The position numbers and the translations under genes are program-made. From positions 1,674,001 through 1,738,000 of the forward strand of contig NZ_CP072115.1 of assembly GCF_017639855.1 (NCBI RefSeq): a DNA stretch of 64,000 nucleotides, in the 5' to 3' direction. Shown piece by piece: positions 34,406-43,023 of this stretch. Under the pieces are notes generated by a model. It did no database searches. It was not told the DNA's origin and saw only the letters and a program-made list of their open reading frames with translations. This DNA is from Streptococcus sp. zg-86. GTDB taxonomy: Bacteria > Bacillota > Bacilli > Lactobacillales > Streptococcaceae. Numbering within the stretch: position 1 is the stretch's first letter; every line of letters starts with the position of its first letter.

Positions 34406-34576
34406 TATAGTGGATTGAGAAAGGAATAGGACAAGGCAAGGAGCTGCAGATAGAACTGCGTTAATTGAGGATTATTCCATAATCCCTATTTCCAACCTTC
34501 AACAGTCCACTGGACTATTGAAGCAAAGCGACTGAACGATGTCCTAACCTTTAGAACCTGTATTCAATTCACTATA
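34406..34576 (-). mobile_element. MITE-like repeat, family A (171 bp, reversed)
   Basis: The ends are TATAGTGGATTGAGA and, inverted, TATAGTGAATTGAAT. The internal palindrome TTCAACAGTCC-ACTGGACTATTGAA is intact. Near-identical to 27185-27347, with an extra AGAACCTG near its end. It sits upstream of the EEP-PTS unit, where the end could contribute a TATAAA box. Confidence 0.85.
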
Positions 34577-34794
34577 TAATATATTCAACAAGAGAACTTG
34601 GCGCAGGTCCAACACCGAGTTCCCCTATTTTCATATCCATACGATTTCTACTCACCACAATTCATAAACGACCATTTCACTTATTGAAAGAAAATAATGT
34701 GAACATAGTGAGCCAAAGATGATACTTTCTTTGTGGTAAGGAAACAGCTTTCGTCCACACTACTTAGAAAGTATCAAAATGATACGATTGAACA
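34577..34794. other. Gene-free stretch after malP with a long inverted repeat
   Basis: GATACTTTCT (34721-34730) and AGAAAGTATC (34766-34775) form a perfect 10-bp inverted repeat around a 35-nt centre that itself contains TGTGG/CCACA. No T-run follows on either strand, so it is not a standard terminator. A smaller hairpin (AACTTGG/CCGAGTT) is near 34600. No gene seen. Confidence 0.5.
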
Positions 34795-37068
34795 TTAGTG
34801 GCTATGCCAGATATCCTCATTGTACTGCTCAATGGTACGATCTGATGAGAAGAAGCCTGCTTTTGCGATATTGTGGATCACTTTCTTGTTCCACGCATCT
34901 TGGTCTTCATAGTCTAACAAGACCTGCTCTTTGACAGCAATATACTCTTTCAAGTCAATCAAGGTCATAAACCAGTCCTTGTTCAAGAGTTCTTGGTACA
35001 GGCGTTCCAAGCGTTCGCTATTTCCGAGACGGACCAAGTCCTCACTCACAATAAAGTCAACCGCACGCTTGATTTCTTCATCATTGGCATAGTATTCACG
35101 TGATACGTAGCCGCCGGTTTCATACAAGTCAATAATCGTATCTGAATCCTTACCGAATGTATAGATATTTGCGCCACCAGCAAGCTCTACAATCTCGACG
35201 TTGGCACCGTCCATGGTTCCTAATGTCAAAGCACCATTCAACATGAATTTCATATTTCCAGTACCAGATGCTTCTTTAGAGGCTAGGGAAATTTGTTCTG
35301 AAATATCTGTCGCAGGAATCAATTTTTCCGCAACGGTAACATTGTAGTTTTCCACCAAATGCACATTGAGGTAAGGACTGACTTCTGGATCATTGTTGAT
35401 CAATTCTGACAGGCAGAGAATTAGGTGAATAATGTCTTGGGCAATAATGTAAGCTGGCGCAGCCTTCCCACCGAAGATAACAGTCAGCTTGCGTTTTGGC
35501 AGGTTGCCATTTTTGATTTCCAAATATTTATGAATCACATAAAGGGCATTCATCTGCTGGCGTTTGTACTCATGGAATCGCTTGATTTGCGTATCGATAA
35601 TAGAATTCTCATCCAAGTCAATTCCCTTGTTCTCTTTTAGGTAACGTTTAAGGGCCAATTTATTCTGGAATTTGATTTCAGCTAACTTGGCATGAACGGC
35701 CTTGTCATCTGCATAGGCCAATAATTTTTCAAGCTCTGTCGCATTTTCAAGATAGCCGTCACCGATCAATTCCTTGATATAATCTGCCAAATCTTGGTTG
35801 GCAAATTCCAACCAGCGACGGAAGGTAATCCCATTTGTTTTATTATTGAATTTCTCTGGATAGAGGTCATAAAAGACTTTTAATTCAGCATTTTTCAAGA
35901 TTTCCGTATGGAGTGCTGCTACCCCATTGACTGAATTCGAAAAATGAATATCCATATGCGCCATGTGAACACGACCTGTTTCATCAATGATTTGAACCGC
36001 AGGATCTGAATAACTAGCCCGCACCAAGGCATCTAATTCCTTGATAATCGCAACCAAGTGTGGAACCACTTCTTCTAGGAAAGTAAGAGGCCATTTTTCC
36101 AAGGCCTCCGCCAAAATAGTGTGGTTGGTATAGCCTGTCATATTCCGCACAATGTCAACCGCTTCTGCAAAATCAAGGCCGTGTTGTTCCGTCAAAAGAC
36201 GAATCAATTCTGGAATCACCATTGAAGGATGAGTGTCATTGATTTGCACATATGCATACTCTGCCAAGTCATGGAGGTTGCTACCGCGTTCAAGGGCCTC
36301 ATCAATCAAGAGCTGGGCTGCATTTGACACCATGAAATATTGTTGATAGATACGGAGCAATTCCCCATTTTTATCCGAATCATCGGGGTAAAGGAAGAGG
36401 GTCAAGTTTTCTTGAATATTGGTCTTATCAAAGGCAATTCCGTCTTCTATCAAGCTATAATTGACCTGCTCAATATCAAACAAGTTGAGGTAGTTTTTGG
36501 TCTCTTTCTTGTACCCCAAGATATCCAACCGATCCAACTTAGAGGTCAAAGTGAAATCTTTAAATGGCACTTGGTAGCTGATGTCTGTCGGAATCAACCA
36601 AGACTGATCTTCCATCCAAAAGTTCGGCTCTGCTTCCTGCTCATTTTGCTGCAAGACCTGCTTAAAAAGACCGCAATGATAGTTCAGTCCCACTCCCTCA
36701 CCATTGATAGCAAGTGTAGACATTGAATCGACAAAACACGATGCTAAGCGACCAAGCCCACCATTTCCCAATGACGGCTCTGGCTCAACATCTTCTACCT
36801 GACTGAGTGATTTCCCAGCTACTGCTAACTCTGCTTGAATCTCTTTATAGACACCTAAGTTAATTAAATTATTAGACAAGAGTTTTCCGATAAGAAACTC
36901 TGCTGAGATGTAGTAAACCTTCCGCTTCCCTGTATTCTTTGGTTTGCTTGCAGCTGTTTCCTTGACATATGCCAATAGTTGGAAATAGATTTCCTCATTT
37001 GTTAATTCGGCTAGCTTTTTTGCTGTATTTGCTTCTGCAAATGCTGTAAAATTAGTCATTTTGTTCAT
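34795..37068 (-). CDS. glgP: Glycogen/maltodextrin phosphorylase
   Basis: PLP-dependent phosphorylase that releases glucose 1-phosphate from alpha-1,4-glucans, often called MalP beside malQ. The 757 residues show LGNGGLGRLASCF (active-site loop near 85), NDTHPS, IQVKRFHEYKRQ-like TQIKRFHEYKRQ, and the PLP lysine in SGTGNMKFMLNGALTLGTMDG (about 604-622). The gene overlaps malQ by 17 bp. It works with MalQ on maltodextrins taken up from outside or on glycogen. No obvious terminator directly follows. Confidence 0.95.
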   Translation of the reverse strand: MNKMTNFTAFAEANTAKKLAELTNEEIYFQLLAYVKETAASKPKNTGKRKVYYISAEFLIGKLLSNNLINLGVYKEIQAELAVAGKSLSQVEDVEPEPSLGNGGLGRLASCFVDSMSTLAINGEGVGLNYHCGLFKQVLQQNEQEAEPNFWMEDQSWLIPTDISYQVPFKDFTLTSKLDRLDILGYKKETKNYLNLFDIEQVNYSLIEDGIAFDKTNIQENLTLFLYPDDSDKNGELLRIYQQYFMVSNAAQLLIDEALERGSNLHDLAEYAYVQINDTHPSMVIPELIRLLTEQHGLDFAEAVDIVRNMTGYTNHTILAEALEKWPLTFLEEVVPHLVAIIKELDALVRASYSDPAVQIIDETGRVHMAHMDIHFSNSVNGVAALHTEILKNAELKVFYDLYPEKFNNKTNGITFRRWLEFANQDLADYIKELIGDGYLENATELEKLLAYADDKAVHAKLAEIKFQNKLALKRYLKENKGIDLDENSIIDTQIKRFHEYKRQQMNALYVIHKYLEIKNGNLPKRKLTVIFGGKAAPAYIIAQDIIHLILCLSELINNDPEVSPYLNVHLVENYNVTVAEKLIPATDISEQISLASKEASGTGNMKFMLNGALTLGTMDGANVEIVELAGGANIYTFGKDSDTIIDLYETGGYVSREYYANDEEIKRAVDFIVSEDLVRLGNSERLERLYQELLNKDWFMTLIDLKEYIAVKEQVLLDYEDQDAWNKKVIHNIAKAGFFSSDRTIEQYNEDIWHSH

Positions 37069-38560
37069 TTCCTCGCTGATATAATGTTGTCATTTTCACT
37101 AAAAAGTCTTTCTTAGCTTGAGTTAAATCTTCTGCTTTCATCCGCCATTGCCAGTTCCCACCAATCGTAGAAGGTCTATTCATGCGCGACGAAGCAGGGA
37201 GATCTAAAATATCCTGCATGGTGGCAATCACCGTATCACTCACTGTCGCAAATAAAACGCGAAGCATGGCCTGAGTGACCGGCTCAATTGGTTTGCGGTT
37301 GCTGTAGTCATCGACATACTCTTGTTGTTCCACTGTCAAGTTATTGTACCAACCGTTGATAACCTCATTGTCATGCGTACCGGTATAAGATACGGAGTTT
37401 GGAATGCAGCGGTGCGGGCTATCGATACTTTTTCCTTCTACATCTTCCAGCCCAAATTGCAAGATTTTCATTCCAGGATAACCACAATCATTCAAGAGTT
37501 TTCTTGCTTTCGCATCAATATTTCCCAAATCTTCGGCAATGATTGGTAAGTCTCCCAAGGCTTCTTTTACTGCCTTAAAGAGTGCATATCCCGGACCCGG
37601 TTCCCATGTACCAATTTTGGCAACAGCCGCATCTCCTGCTACTTGCCAAAAATCAGAGAAGCCTTTGAAATGGTCAATCCGCAAGACATCATAGAGTTTG
37701 AAACTCTCATGAATTCGATAAATCCACCAACTAAAACCTGTCTTTTCATGTTCTGACCAGTCGTAGATTGGATTGCCCCACAACTGACCGTCTGCACTAA
37801 AATTATCCGCAGGAACACCCGCCACATAAAGAGGCTTACGCTCTTGGTCTAGCTTGAAAAGCTGGGGTTTAGTCCAGACTTCCACACTATCTGCCGAAAC
37901 ATAAATCGGCATGTCCCCAATAATTTTAATGTGCTTTTGATTGGCATAAGCCTTCAATTCCTTCCATTGGCTAAAGAAGAAATACTGGGTCACCTTAAAA
38001 TAGGTAATTTGCTCTGCAAGCTCCTGACGATAGGCTTCCAACGATTCTTCATTACGAGCGAGCACTTTCTTGTCCTCCCACTCTTGAAGAGCCTTATTAC
38101 CAAAATATTCTTTTATAGCCATAAATTCTGCATAGTCGTTTAACCATGACGAATTAGCCTTTTCAAATTCTCTAAATACTGCACTGTTTTTATCTTGAGC
38201 TAGAAAACCCTTGACAGCCATTTCCAAAATAGGACGGCGTGTGGTAAATAATTGGGCATAGTCAATCACTTCTGGATCATCTCCAAAGTGGACTGTTTCA
38301 TAATCTGTTACCTGCAAACAACCAGCTTCTACCAACAAGTCAAAATCAATCAAATTGGTATTTCCTGCAATCGCAGAAAAGGATTGATAGGGAGAATCTC
38401 CATAGCTAGTGGTTGTCAAAGGGAGGATTTGCCAGTAGGTTTGCTTGGTTTCTGCCAAGAAATCTACAAAGTCATAGGCTTCTTTTCCAAATGTTCCAAT
38501 ACCGAACTTTCCTGGTAAAGAGGTAATGTGTAGTAACACACCGCTTGTACGATTTGTCAT
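37052..38560 (-). CDS. malQ: 4-alpha-glucanotransferase (amylomaltase)
   Basis: Disproportionates maltodextrins, giving glucose and longer chains for the phosphorylase. The 502 residues are a GH77 protein: N-terminal SGVLLHITSLPGKFGIGTFG, then the nucleophile region VLRIDHFKGF, acid/base IIAEDLG and YTGTHDNEVINGW. It is the first gene of malQ-malP. Its promoter contains a perfect LacI-family palindrome (38599-38614), so induction by maltodextrins through MalR is expected. Confidence 0.96.
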   Translation of the reverse strand: MTNRTSGVLLHITSLPGKFGIGTFGKEAYDFVDFLAETKQTYWQILPLTTTSYGDSPYQSFSAIAGNTNLIDFDLLVEAGCLQVTDYETVHFGDDPEVIDYAQLFTTRRPILEMAVKGFLAQDKNSAVFREFEKANSSWLNDYAEFMAIKEYFGNKALQEWEDKKVLARNEESLEAYRQELAEQITYFKVTQYFFFSQWKELKAYANQKHIKIIGDMPIYVSADSVEVWTKPQLFKLDQERKPLYVAGVPADNFSADGQLWGNPIYDWSEHEKTGFSWWIYRIHESFKLYDVLRIDHFKGFSDFWQVAGDAAVAKIGTWEPGPGYALFKAVKEALGDLPIIAEDLGNIDAKARKLLNDCGYPGMKILQFGLEDVEGKSIDSPHRCIPNSVSYTGTHDNEVINGWYNNLTVEQQEYVDDYSNRKPIEPVTQAMLRVLFATVSDTVIATMQDILDLPASSRMNRPSTIGGNWQWRMKAEDLTQAKKDFLVKMTTLYQRGNEQND

Positions 38561-38592
38561 ATTCCAATTCCTTTCTGTTCCCTTATGGTTTC

Positions 38593-38621
38593 ATTCTAAC
38601 GCAAACGTTTGCGTTTGTCAA
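38593..38621 (-). promoter_or_regulatory. malQ promoter with a MalR-type operator in its spacer
   Basis: On the minus strand TTGACA and TAGAAT are exactly 17 bp apart, and the spacer is filled by the perfect palindrome ACGCAAACGTTTGCGT (38599-38614). The palindrome matches the LacI-family operators used by streptococcal MalR. A bound repressor would block polymerase directly. Confidence 0.85.
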
Positions 38622-38662
38622 TATCTTTTACGTAACAGTTGGAATCCATCCGTAAAACTCTA

Positions 38663-38711
38663 GTCTTAGCAAGACTTATACGGATAAATTTTACATGATT
38701 TGTGCTATACT
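38663..38711 (+). promoter_or_regulatory. Promoter region of the treR-like gene
   Basis: TATACT at 38706-38711, 24 bp before the ATG, with no clear -35. The dyad GTCTT-AGC-AAGAC at 38663-38675 upstream could be an operator. Confidence 0.4.
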
Positions 38712-38734
38712 AGGAGAAAAAGGGAGGCTAGGAA

Positions 38735-39442
38735 ATGAGTAAATACAAACAGGTCTATGAAGACATTAAGGAACAAATTGTCGCAGGCTCATTGCCTGCT
38801 CATCATGAATTACCAAGTGAAAACGAACTAATGAATCACTATCAGTTCTCAAAAGATACCATTCGTAAGTCCTTGGCCCTTCTTGAACGAGACGGTTATA
38901 TCCGAAAACAACAAGGTCGGAATTCCATTGTCCTTGAACCTTCCTTAAACAAGCCTCAATCTCTCACAACGATTCTAACCATGGGAGAACTGAATCATCC
39001 TCAGACACACGATGTCCAGACCAAACTGACAGACCTTTATATTGTACAGGGTAATCCGATTCTGATGGACATCTTTCAAGTAGATGATAGTGTCGATTTT
39101 TACCGTGTGGGACGAACTCGAACCATTAACGGCGAGTGTGTCGAATATGAACTCTCCTATTTTGACCGTCGTATCGTTCCTTACTTGAACCGTACGATTG
39201 CAGAGGATTCGATTTACCACTATTTGGAACAAGAGCTAGGACTTACGATCAGTTATTCTGAGCGGGAAATCTCCTTCCGCTATGCCAATGATGACGAAAA
39301 AGTAGCTCTTGACTTGGGCGATTATAACATGGTGGTTGTGGTGACCAGTACCACCTATCTTGAAAATGGCCAAGCCTTCCAATATGGTAGTATCAGCTAC
39401 CGTCCCGATAAAATTACTTTTACATCAACTGCCAAACGCTAG
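38735..39442 (+). CDS. treR: GntR/HutC-family regulator, trehalose repressor-like
   Basis: A 235-residue regulator with an N-terminal winged helix (about 1-66: YEDIKEQIVAGSLPAHHELPSE, FSKDTIRKSLALLERDGYI) and a C-terminal UTRA ligand domain (YRVGRTRTINGECVEYELSYFDRRIVPYL). It resembles TreR, which senses trehalose 6-phosphate. No trehalose PTS or phosphohydrolase is in this window, so the regulon may lie elsewhere or the assignment may be a different HutC member. It is divergent from malQ. Confidence 0.8.
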   Translation: MSKYKQVYEDIKEQIVAGSLPAHHELPSENELMNHYQFSKDTIRKSLALLERDGYIRKQQGRNSIVLEPSLNKPQSLTTILTMGELNHPQTHDVQTKLTDLYIVQGNPILMDIFQVDDSVDFYRVGRTRTINGECVEYELSYFDRRIVPYLNRTIAEDSIYHYLEQELGLTISYSEREISFRYANDDEKVALDLGDYNMVVVVTSTTYLENGQAFQYGSISYRPDKITFTSTAKR

Positions 39443-39489
39443 AGTATCTACAATTTATTACCTGATGAAATGGACAATACCTAAACTGT

Positions 39490-39813
39490 TTCCCAAATGC
39501 TAGTAGCTACTTCTTTGAAACTATACTTGCCTAGTGACGAGATTTGCGATTTTCCATATAAATTAGCTTCCCTTTTCGTCAGAATCCCGTTTTCTAATGT
39601 GAATTTCCTTTCCTAGAAGTGAAGCCAGAATCCTTTCATTTAAAATGACTTTCCTAAAAGCTAGACACGAACGTTTGTCTGCGAAATGGATTCCTTAGAA
39701 ATAAGTCCCAAATAGTTTTATCTGAAACAGCTTCCCTAGAAGCTTAGCGAGATTATTTTCAGCCGAAATCGTTTCCCCAGTAGCTAGAGTGGCTGGCTCT
39801 TGGGAGATAGGGA
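39490..39813 (+). repeat. Degenerate array with 41-bp period (8 units)
   Basis: TTCC-type unit starts fall at 39490, 39527, 39568, 39610, 39651, 39691, 39732 and 39773, giving spacings of 37, 41, 42, 41, 40, 41 and 41 bp. The best units read TTCCCTAGAAGCTTAG, then about 10 variable bases, a T-rich stretch and TGAAAC/TGAAAT. Related units are on the minus strand at 10518-10690. There is no coding frame and no exact repeat, so this is not a CRISPR. Confidence 0.65.
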
Positions 39814-39837
39814 ATAGCAGCAAATCATCTTGACTTT

Positions 39838-39880
39838 AAAGAAAAAGAACTGGATTTTATCATTCCAGTTCTTTTTCTTT
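39838..39880 (-). terminator. Terminator overlapping the stop of the deformylase-like gene
   Basis: Perfect 17-bp stem AAAGAAAAAGAACTGGA/TCCAGTTCTTTTTCTTT, T-rich on both strands. The def stop (39879-39881) lies in its foot. Confidence 0.9.
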
Positions 39881-40289
39881 AAATAATAATCCCCTCTAAA
39901 TGATCCAGCTCATGTTGAACAATCTGAGCTGTAAAGCCTGTTAGAGTCAGCCGTTTCACCTGCCAATTCTGGTCAAAAAAGGAAACTTCGATTTCTTCAT
40001 AACGCTTGGTCGTGCGTACTCCTTCTAAAGACAGGCAACTCTCCTCTGTTTGATAGGGTCGCCTAGCAGCTTCCAAAACTGGATTGTACATCACAAGATT
40101 GGTAAAGCCCATATTGACAATGATAATCCGCTTGCGAACCCCAATCATATTAGCAGCCATACCAACACAGGCATCTTGATGTGCCAACAAAGTATCCTGT
40201 AAATCCTGTCCAATTGCCAAATCTGCCTTTGTTGCAGGCTCTGACGGAACCTGTAAAAAGAGGATGTCTTTCATAATCGGTCGAATCAT
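39879..40289 (-). CDS. def: Divergent peptide deformylase-like protein
   Basis: A 136-residue protein of the deformylase fold. Motif III, QHELDH, keeps the metal-binding histidines and the catalytic Glu, but motif I (CVGMAANMIG) lacks the usual first Gly and the catalytic Gln of GxGxAAxQ, and motif II reads ESCLS instead of EGCLS. This matches the short second deformylase of streptococci, which in pneumococcus has been reported not to replace the main enzyme. The start is the ATG at 40289 with AAAGGAG 6 bp upstream. It follows the DUF5694 gene by 16 bp. Activity is uncertain. Confidence 0.85.
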   Translation of the reverse strand: MIRPIMKDILFLQVPSEPATKADLAIGQDLQDTLLAHQDACVGMAANMIGVRKRIIIVNMGFTNLVMYNPVLEAARRPYQTEESCLSLEGVRTTKRYEEIEVSFFDQNWQVKRLTLTGFTAQIVQHELDHLEGIII

Positions 40290-40305
40290 CTTGAACTCCT
40301 TTGGT

Positions 40306-41007
40306 TTATAGATAGTCATTCACATCGACTAACTCTACTTGCTGGCTGTCTACTAACATCTGTTCCAATATCCCTTTATGAGAAGCTCCAATTAGAATCA
40401 AGAGCCGATCATCTACTGCTTGCTGTTCAAACAGATTGTAAAAAATCATCAGATTCCGCTGATACCACCAGATCAGCCAACCAATACCAACTTCTCGTCC
40501 AGGTCTTCCCACTCGCGCTACGTTGGTATAATAAGCCTGCGCAGCTGCTACGAATTGCGGTGAATTATAGAAGCGAAGATTTTCAGTAATTCCTTTATCC
40601 AAATCTGTCTGATCTAAGGGATAACGCTCCAGTTCTGCCTGCAAGGCTGGCTGATTGACTAGTTCATCCATAATATCGCCAAAACCATACAAGCCCTGTC
40701 CCTCCTCCATCCAATCAATCGCAACAAGCTCTGCTTGACTGGCCTTAGCTAGGGGAAAGCCCAACTGAACAATTTCATTCGTGGAAGTAACCTGACCTGA
40801 CTGCCAATTCGCAAAATACTGCAACAGTTGGTCTTGGTGCTTGCTTTCCCATTCCACACAGATTTTCGTTGGCTGAAAAGCCTTGAATTTTTCTACAAGC
40901 TCTGCAAACTCCGTGCCAAAATCATGAATACGCTCAGTATCTTGCAAATGATGAACATCTGCCTGGCTTTCCATATGAAACGTCCCTACAATCATTACTT
41001 TGACCAT
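40306..41007 (-). CDS. DUF5694 domain protein
   Basis: A 233-residue soluble protein starting MVKVMIVGTFHMES. The repeated pattern of His and Glu near the start (TFHMES, VEWES) and the terminal LILIGASHKGILEQML are typical of DUF5694, which resembles the TraB/ChaN-like group; the reaction is unknown. It is followed 16 bp later by the deformylase-like gene, probably in one transcript. Confidence 0.75.
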   Translation of the reverse strand: MVKVMIVGTFHMESQADVHHLQDTERIHDFGTEFAELVEKFKAFQPTKICVEWESKHQDQLLQYFANWQSGQVTSTNEIVQLGFPLAKASQAELVAIDWMEEGQGLYGFGDIMDELVNQPALQAELERYPLDQTDLDKGITENLRFYNSPQFVAAAQAYYTNVARVGRPGREVGIGWLIWWYQRNLMIFYNLFEQQAVDDRLLILIGASHKGILEQMLVDSQQVELVDVNDYL

Positions 41008-41045
41008 TGTCTTATCTCCTTTTGCTTTTTAAAAATAGTATAAAA

Positions 41046-42149
41046 CTATTGCAAGGAATTGTCAATCCGTATCGGTAATCGGCCAAAATTCTGCTCGACA
41101 AGCTGAGGATTGCCCAGTTGGTAAATCCGATCTGCCTGCTGGGTAAGGGGGTCCCACGCTTCTTTTCCAATTCGACTAATCAGTGCAACTTCCTGCTTGA
41201 TACTAGCTAAGTGCTTACGACCTTGTTCAGAAAAGCCTAGCAAGTGGATTGATTGCGGCAGTGGACTTTCTTGTGCCTGTACTAAGATGTAGGTCAACAG
41301 TCGTCGAACCCGTGCCTTGGTATAACGCTTAGTCGCAATCTGCTCGACCAATTCTTCCATTGAAGTAGCCAACTTTATCGCTTCTCTAATCCGACTGGCC
41401 ATTTCTTGGTTGACTTGGTAAATACTCGTCAAATCTGGATTGGAGAGAATTTGATAGCGGAGATAGGGGAAATAATTCTCCCATGACACATGGGGAACTT
41501 GCCTTAGTAAATCCCCACTTGGACTAAAAGTGGCTATAAAGTCTGCATCGTCAATGCGATGTCTCAAAGCCGTAGCTGAAGCAAATTCCAAATGTGAGGC
41601 AAGCGAATGAAATCCAGCTCCCTCTCGTTTAATCGGACACAATGCAATCCCTTTGCCTGCCACTGCCTTCGCATAAGCTAGAGCAAGGACATGGTTGGGA
41701 GTATTGCCTGAAAAGCTCAAACCTGCAAAGTTCTCCCACATGGCTTGTGTTTTCTCAGGATAACTGAGTCGATTAGGTAAATTGGCTAGAAAATCAGCCA
41801 TTTCAGCACTTTTTAACTCGTAGAGCTCTGCTATTTTCCCATAATCCAACATTTCTTCTGTCCCAAAGGAAAGCTGAGTCACTCCCAAACGAGCTAAGAT
41901 ATCCACCGCTCCTTGGGCAAAAAAATCTGCTGCCTGCACACTGACTAAAAACGGCAACTCAACGACTAAATCTGCACCGTTCTCCAACGCCATCTGCGCT
42001 CTTGCCCACTTATCTACAATAGCAGGCTCCCCCCGTTGGGTAAAATTTCCACTCATGGCAACAACTTTCAATCCTTCGGCCTTAGAAAGTAGGTAGGCAT
42101 GTCCATTATGAAAGGGATTGAACTCTGCAACAATGCCTGTCACTATCAT
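41046..42149 (-). CDS. tmcAL: tRNA(Met) cytidine acetate ligase
   Basis: Nucleotidyltransferase-like enzyme that uses acetate and ATP to form N4-acetylcytidine at the wobble base of elongator tRNA-Met. The N-terminal IVAEFNPFHNGHAYLL holds the HxGH-type motif (about 7-20), and MSGNFTQRGEPAIVDKWARA follows. The length of 367 fits the YlbM family. It overlaps the upstream methyltransferase gene by 4 bp (ATGA). Confidence 0.92.
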   Translation of the reverse strand: MIVTGIVAEFNPFHNGHAYLLSKAEGLKVVAMSGNFTQRGEPAIVDKWARAQMALENGADLVVELPFLVSVQAADFFAQGAVDILARLGVTQLSFGTEEMLDYGKIAELYELKSAEMADFLANLPNRLSYPEKTQAMWENFAGLSFSGNTPNHVLALAYAKAVAGKGIALCPIKREGAGFHSLASHLEFASATALRHRIDDADFIATFSPSGDLLRQVPHVSWENYFPYLRYQILSNPDLTSIYQVNQEMASRIREAIKLATSMEELVEQIATKRYTKARVRRLLTYILVQAQESPLPQSIHLLGFSEQGRKHLASIKQEVALISRIGKEAWDPLTQQADRIYQLGNPQLVEQNFGRLPIRIDNSLQ

Positions 42150-42880
42150 TTTTCTGCTACAAAGAACCAGCGAGCACTGGTCTCTATTGGCTCCTTGTCC
42201 TCAAAGTCAGCATAGACCTTAACTTGTTTAAAACCAGCCTGCTCCAGTAACACATCATAGGTCAATAACTCATAGGTCCGCTCTTCATGAATCTCATCTA
42301 CCCGGCTGAAACGACCATCTTCTTCCTGAACAAAGAAGGTCAGTTCATGCACAATCGAGTGTGGCGGCTCATCCGCATAGGTATCCCAAACAAAGGCAAA
42401 ATCTTCCGCATTTTCATGATAGCTATAGCCTGGAAAAACCTCGTCCATTTGGTAGGTCGAGTGGACATCAAAGAGAAAACGGCCCCCTTCATTGAGATGA
42501 TTATAAACCTCTTGAAAGACCTGACCAACCTCGACCTCATCAGCCATGTAGCAAATCGAATCCGAATAACAGGTCACCATATCAAAGCTAGCAAGACCAG
42601 ACAAGTCCAGCATATTGCCTTCTAAAAATGGAATCTCAACTCCAACTTCCTGACTACGTTTTTTGGCTAATTCCAGCATCTCTCGACTCAAATCAAGACC
42701 TGTTACATCAAAACCAGCTTCTTTGAAGCGAATCGATTGAATGCCCGTACCGCAAGCTAATTCAAGGAGTTTTGTCTTGCCTTTCGGAAAATGTCTCAAA
42801 CTAAAATCCGTCCATCTGTCATACAGACTATCATCCATAATGGCATCATAGACTGAGGCAAAGGTTTCATAAGTCGCCAT
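42146..42880 (-). CDS. Class I SAM-dependent methyltransferase
   Basis: A 244-residue cytosolic methyltransferase. The SAM site is LLELACGTGIQSI (about 38-50), with GLDLSREMLELA and FDMVTCYSDSICYM downstream. This gene regularly lies between rsfS and ylbM/tmcAL in streptococci. The substrate is unknown; a role in RNA or ribosome metabolism is suggested only by the neighbours. It is preceded by the rsfS terminator at 42901-42933. Confidence 0.88.
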   Translation of the reverse strand: MATYETFASVYDAIMDDSLYDRWTDFSLRHFPKGKTKLLELACGTGIQSIRFKEAGFDVTGLDLSREMLELAKKRSQEVGVEIPFLEGNMLDLSGLASFDMVTCYSDSICYMADEVEVGQVFQEVYNHLNEGGRFLFDVHSTYQMDEVFPGYSYHENAEDFAFVWDTYADEPPHSIVHELTFFVQEEDGRFSRVDEIHEERTYELLTYDVLLEQAGFKQVKVYADFEDKEPIETSARWFFVAEK

Positions 42881-42900
42881 GTTATTTCCTTTCTTTTCTT

Positions 42901-42933
42901 GAAAAACTCAGTCGGCTCCCAACTGAGTTTTTC
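42901..42933 (-). terminator. Terminator at the end of the yqeG-rsfS operon
   Basis: GAAAAACTCAGT pairs with ACTGAGTTTTTC around a short loop; T-runs occur on both strands. It lies between rsfS and the methyltransferase gene. Confidence 0.8.
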
Positions 42934-43023
42934 ATATTTATTTCAGCTCATTACGTTCTTGTCATACAGATTTTGGGATGATAAATGTTCCGGCTATCAC
43001 ATGAAACACTTATCAGACAAGAC

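Noticed and set aside
39490..39813. Possible CRISPR array (regular 41-bp spacing)
   Set aside because: Units are degenerate along their whole length with no constant repeat and unique spacer division, and no cas genes are in the window.
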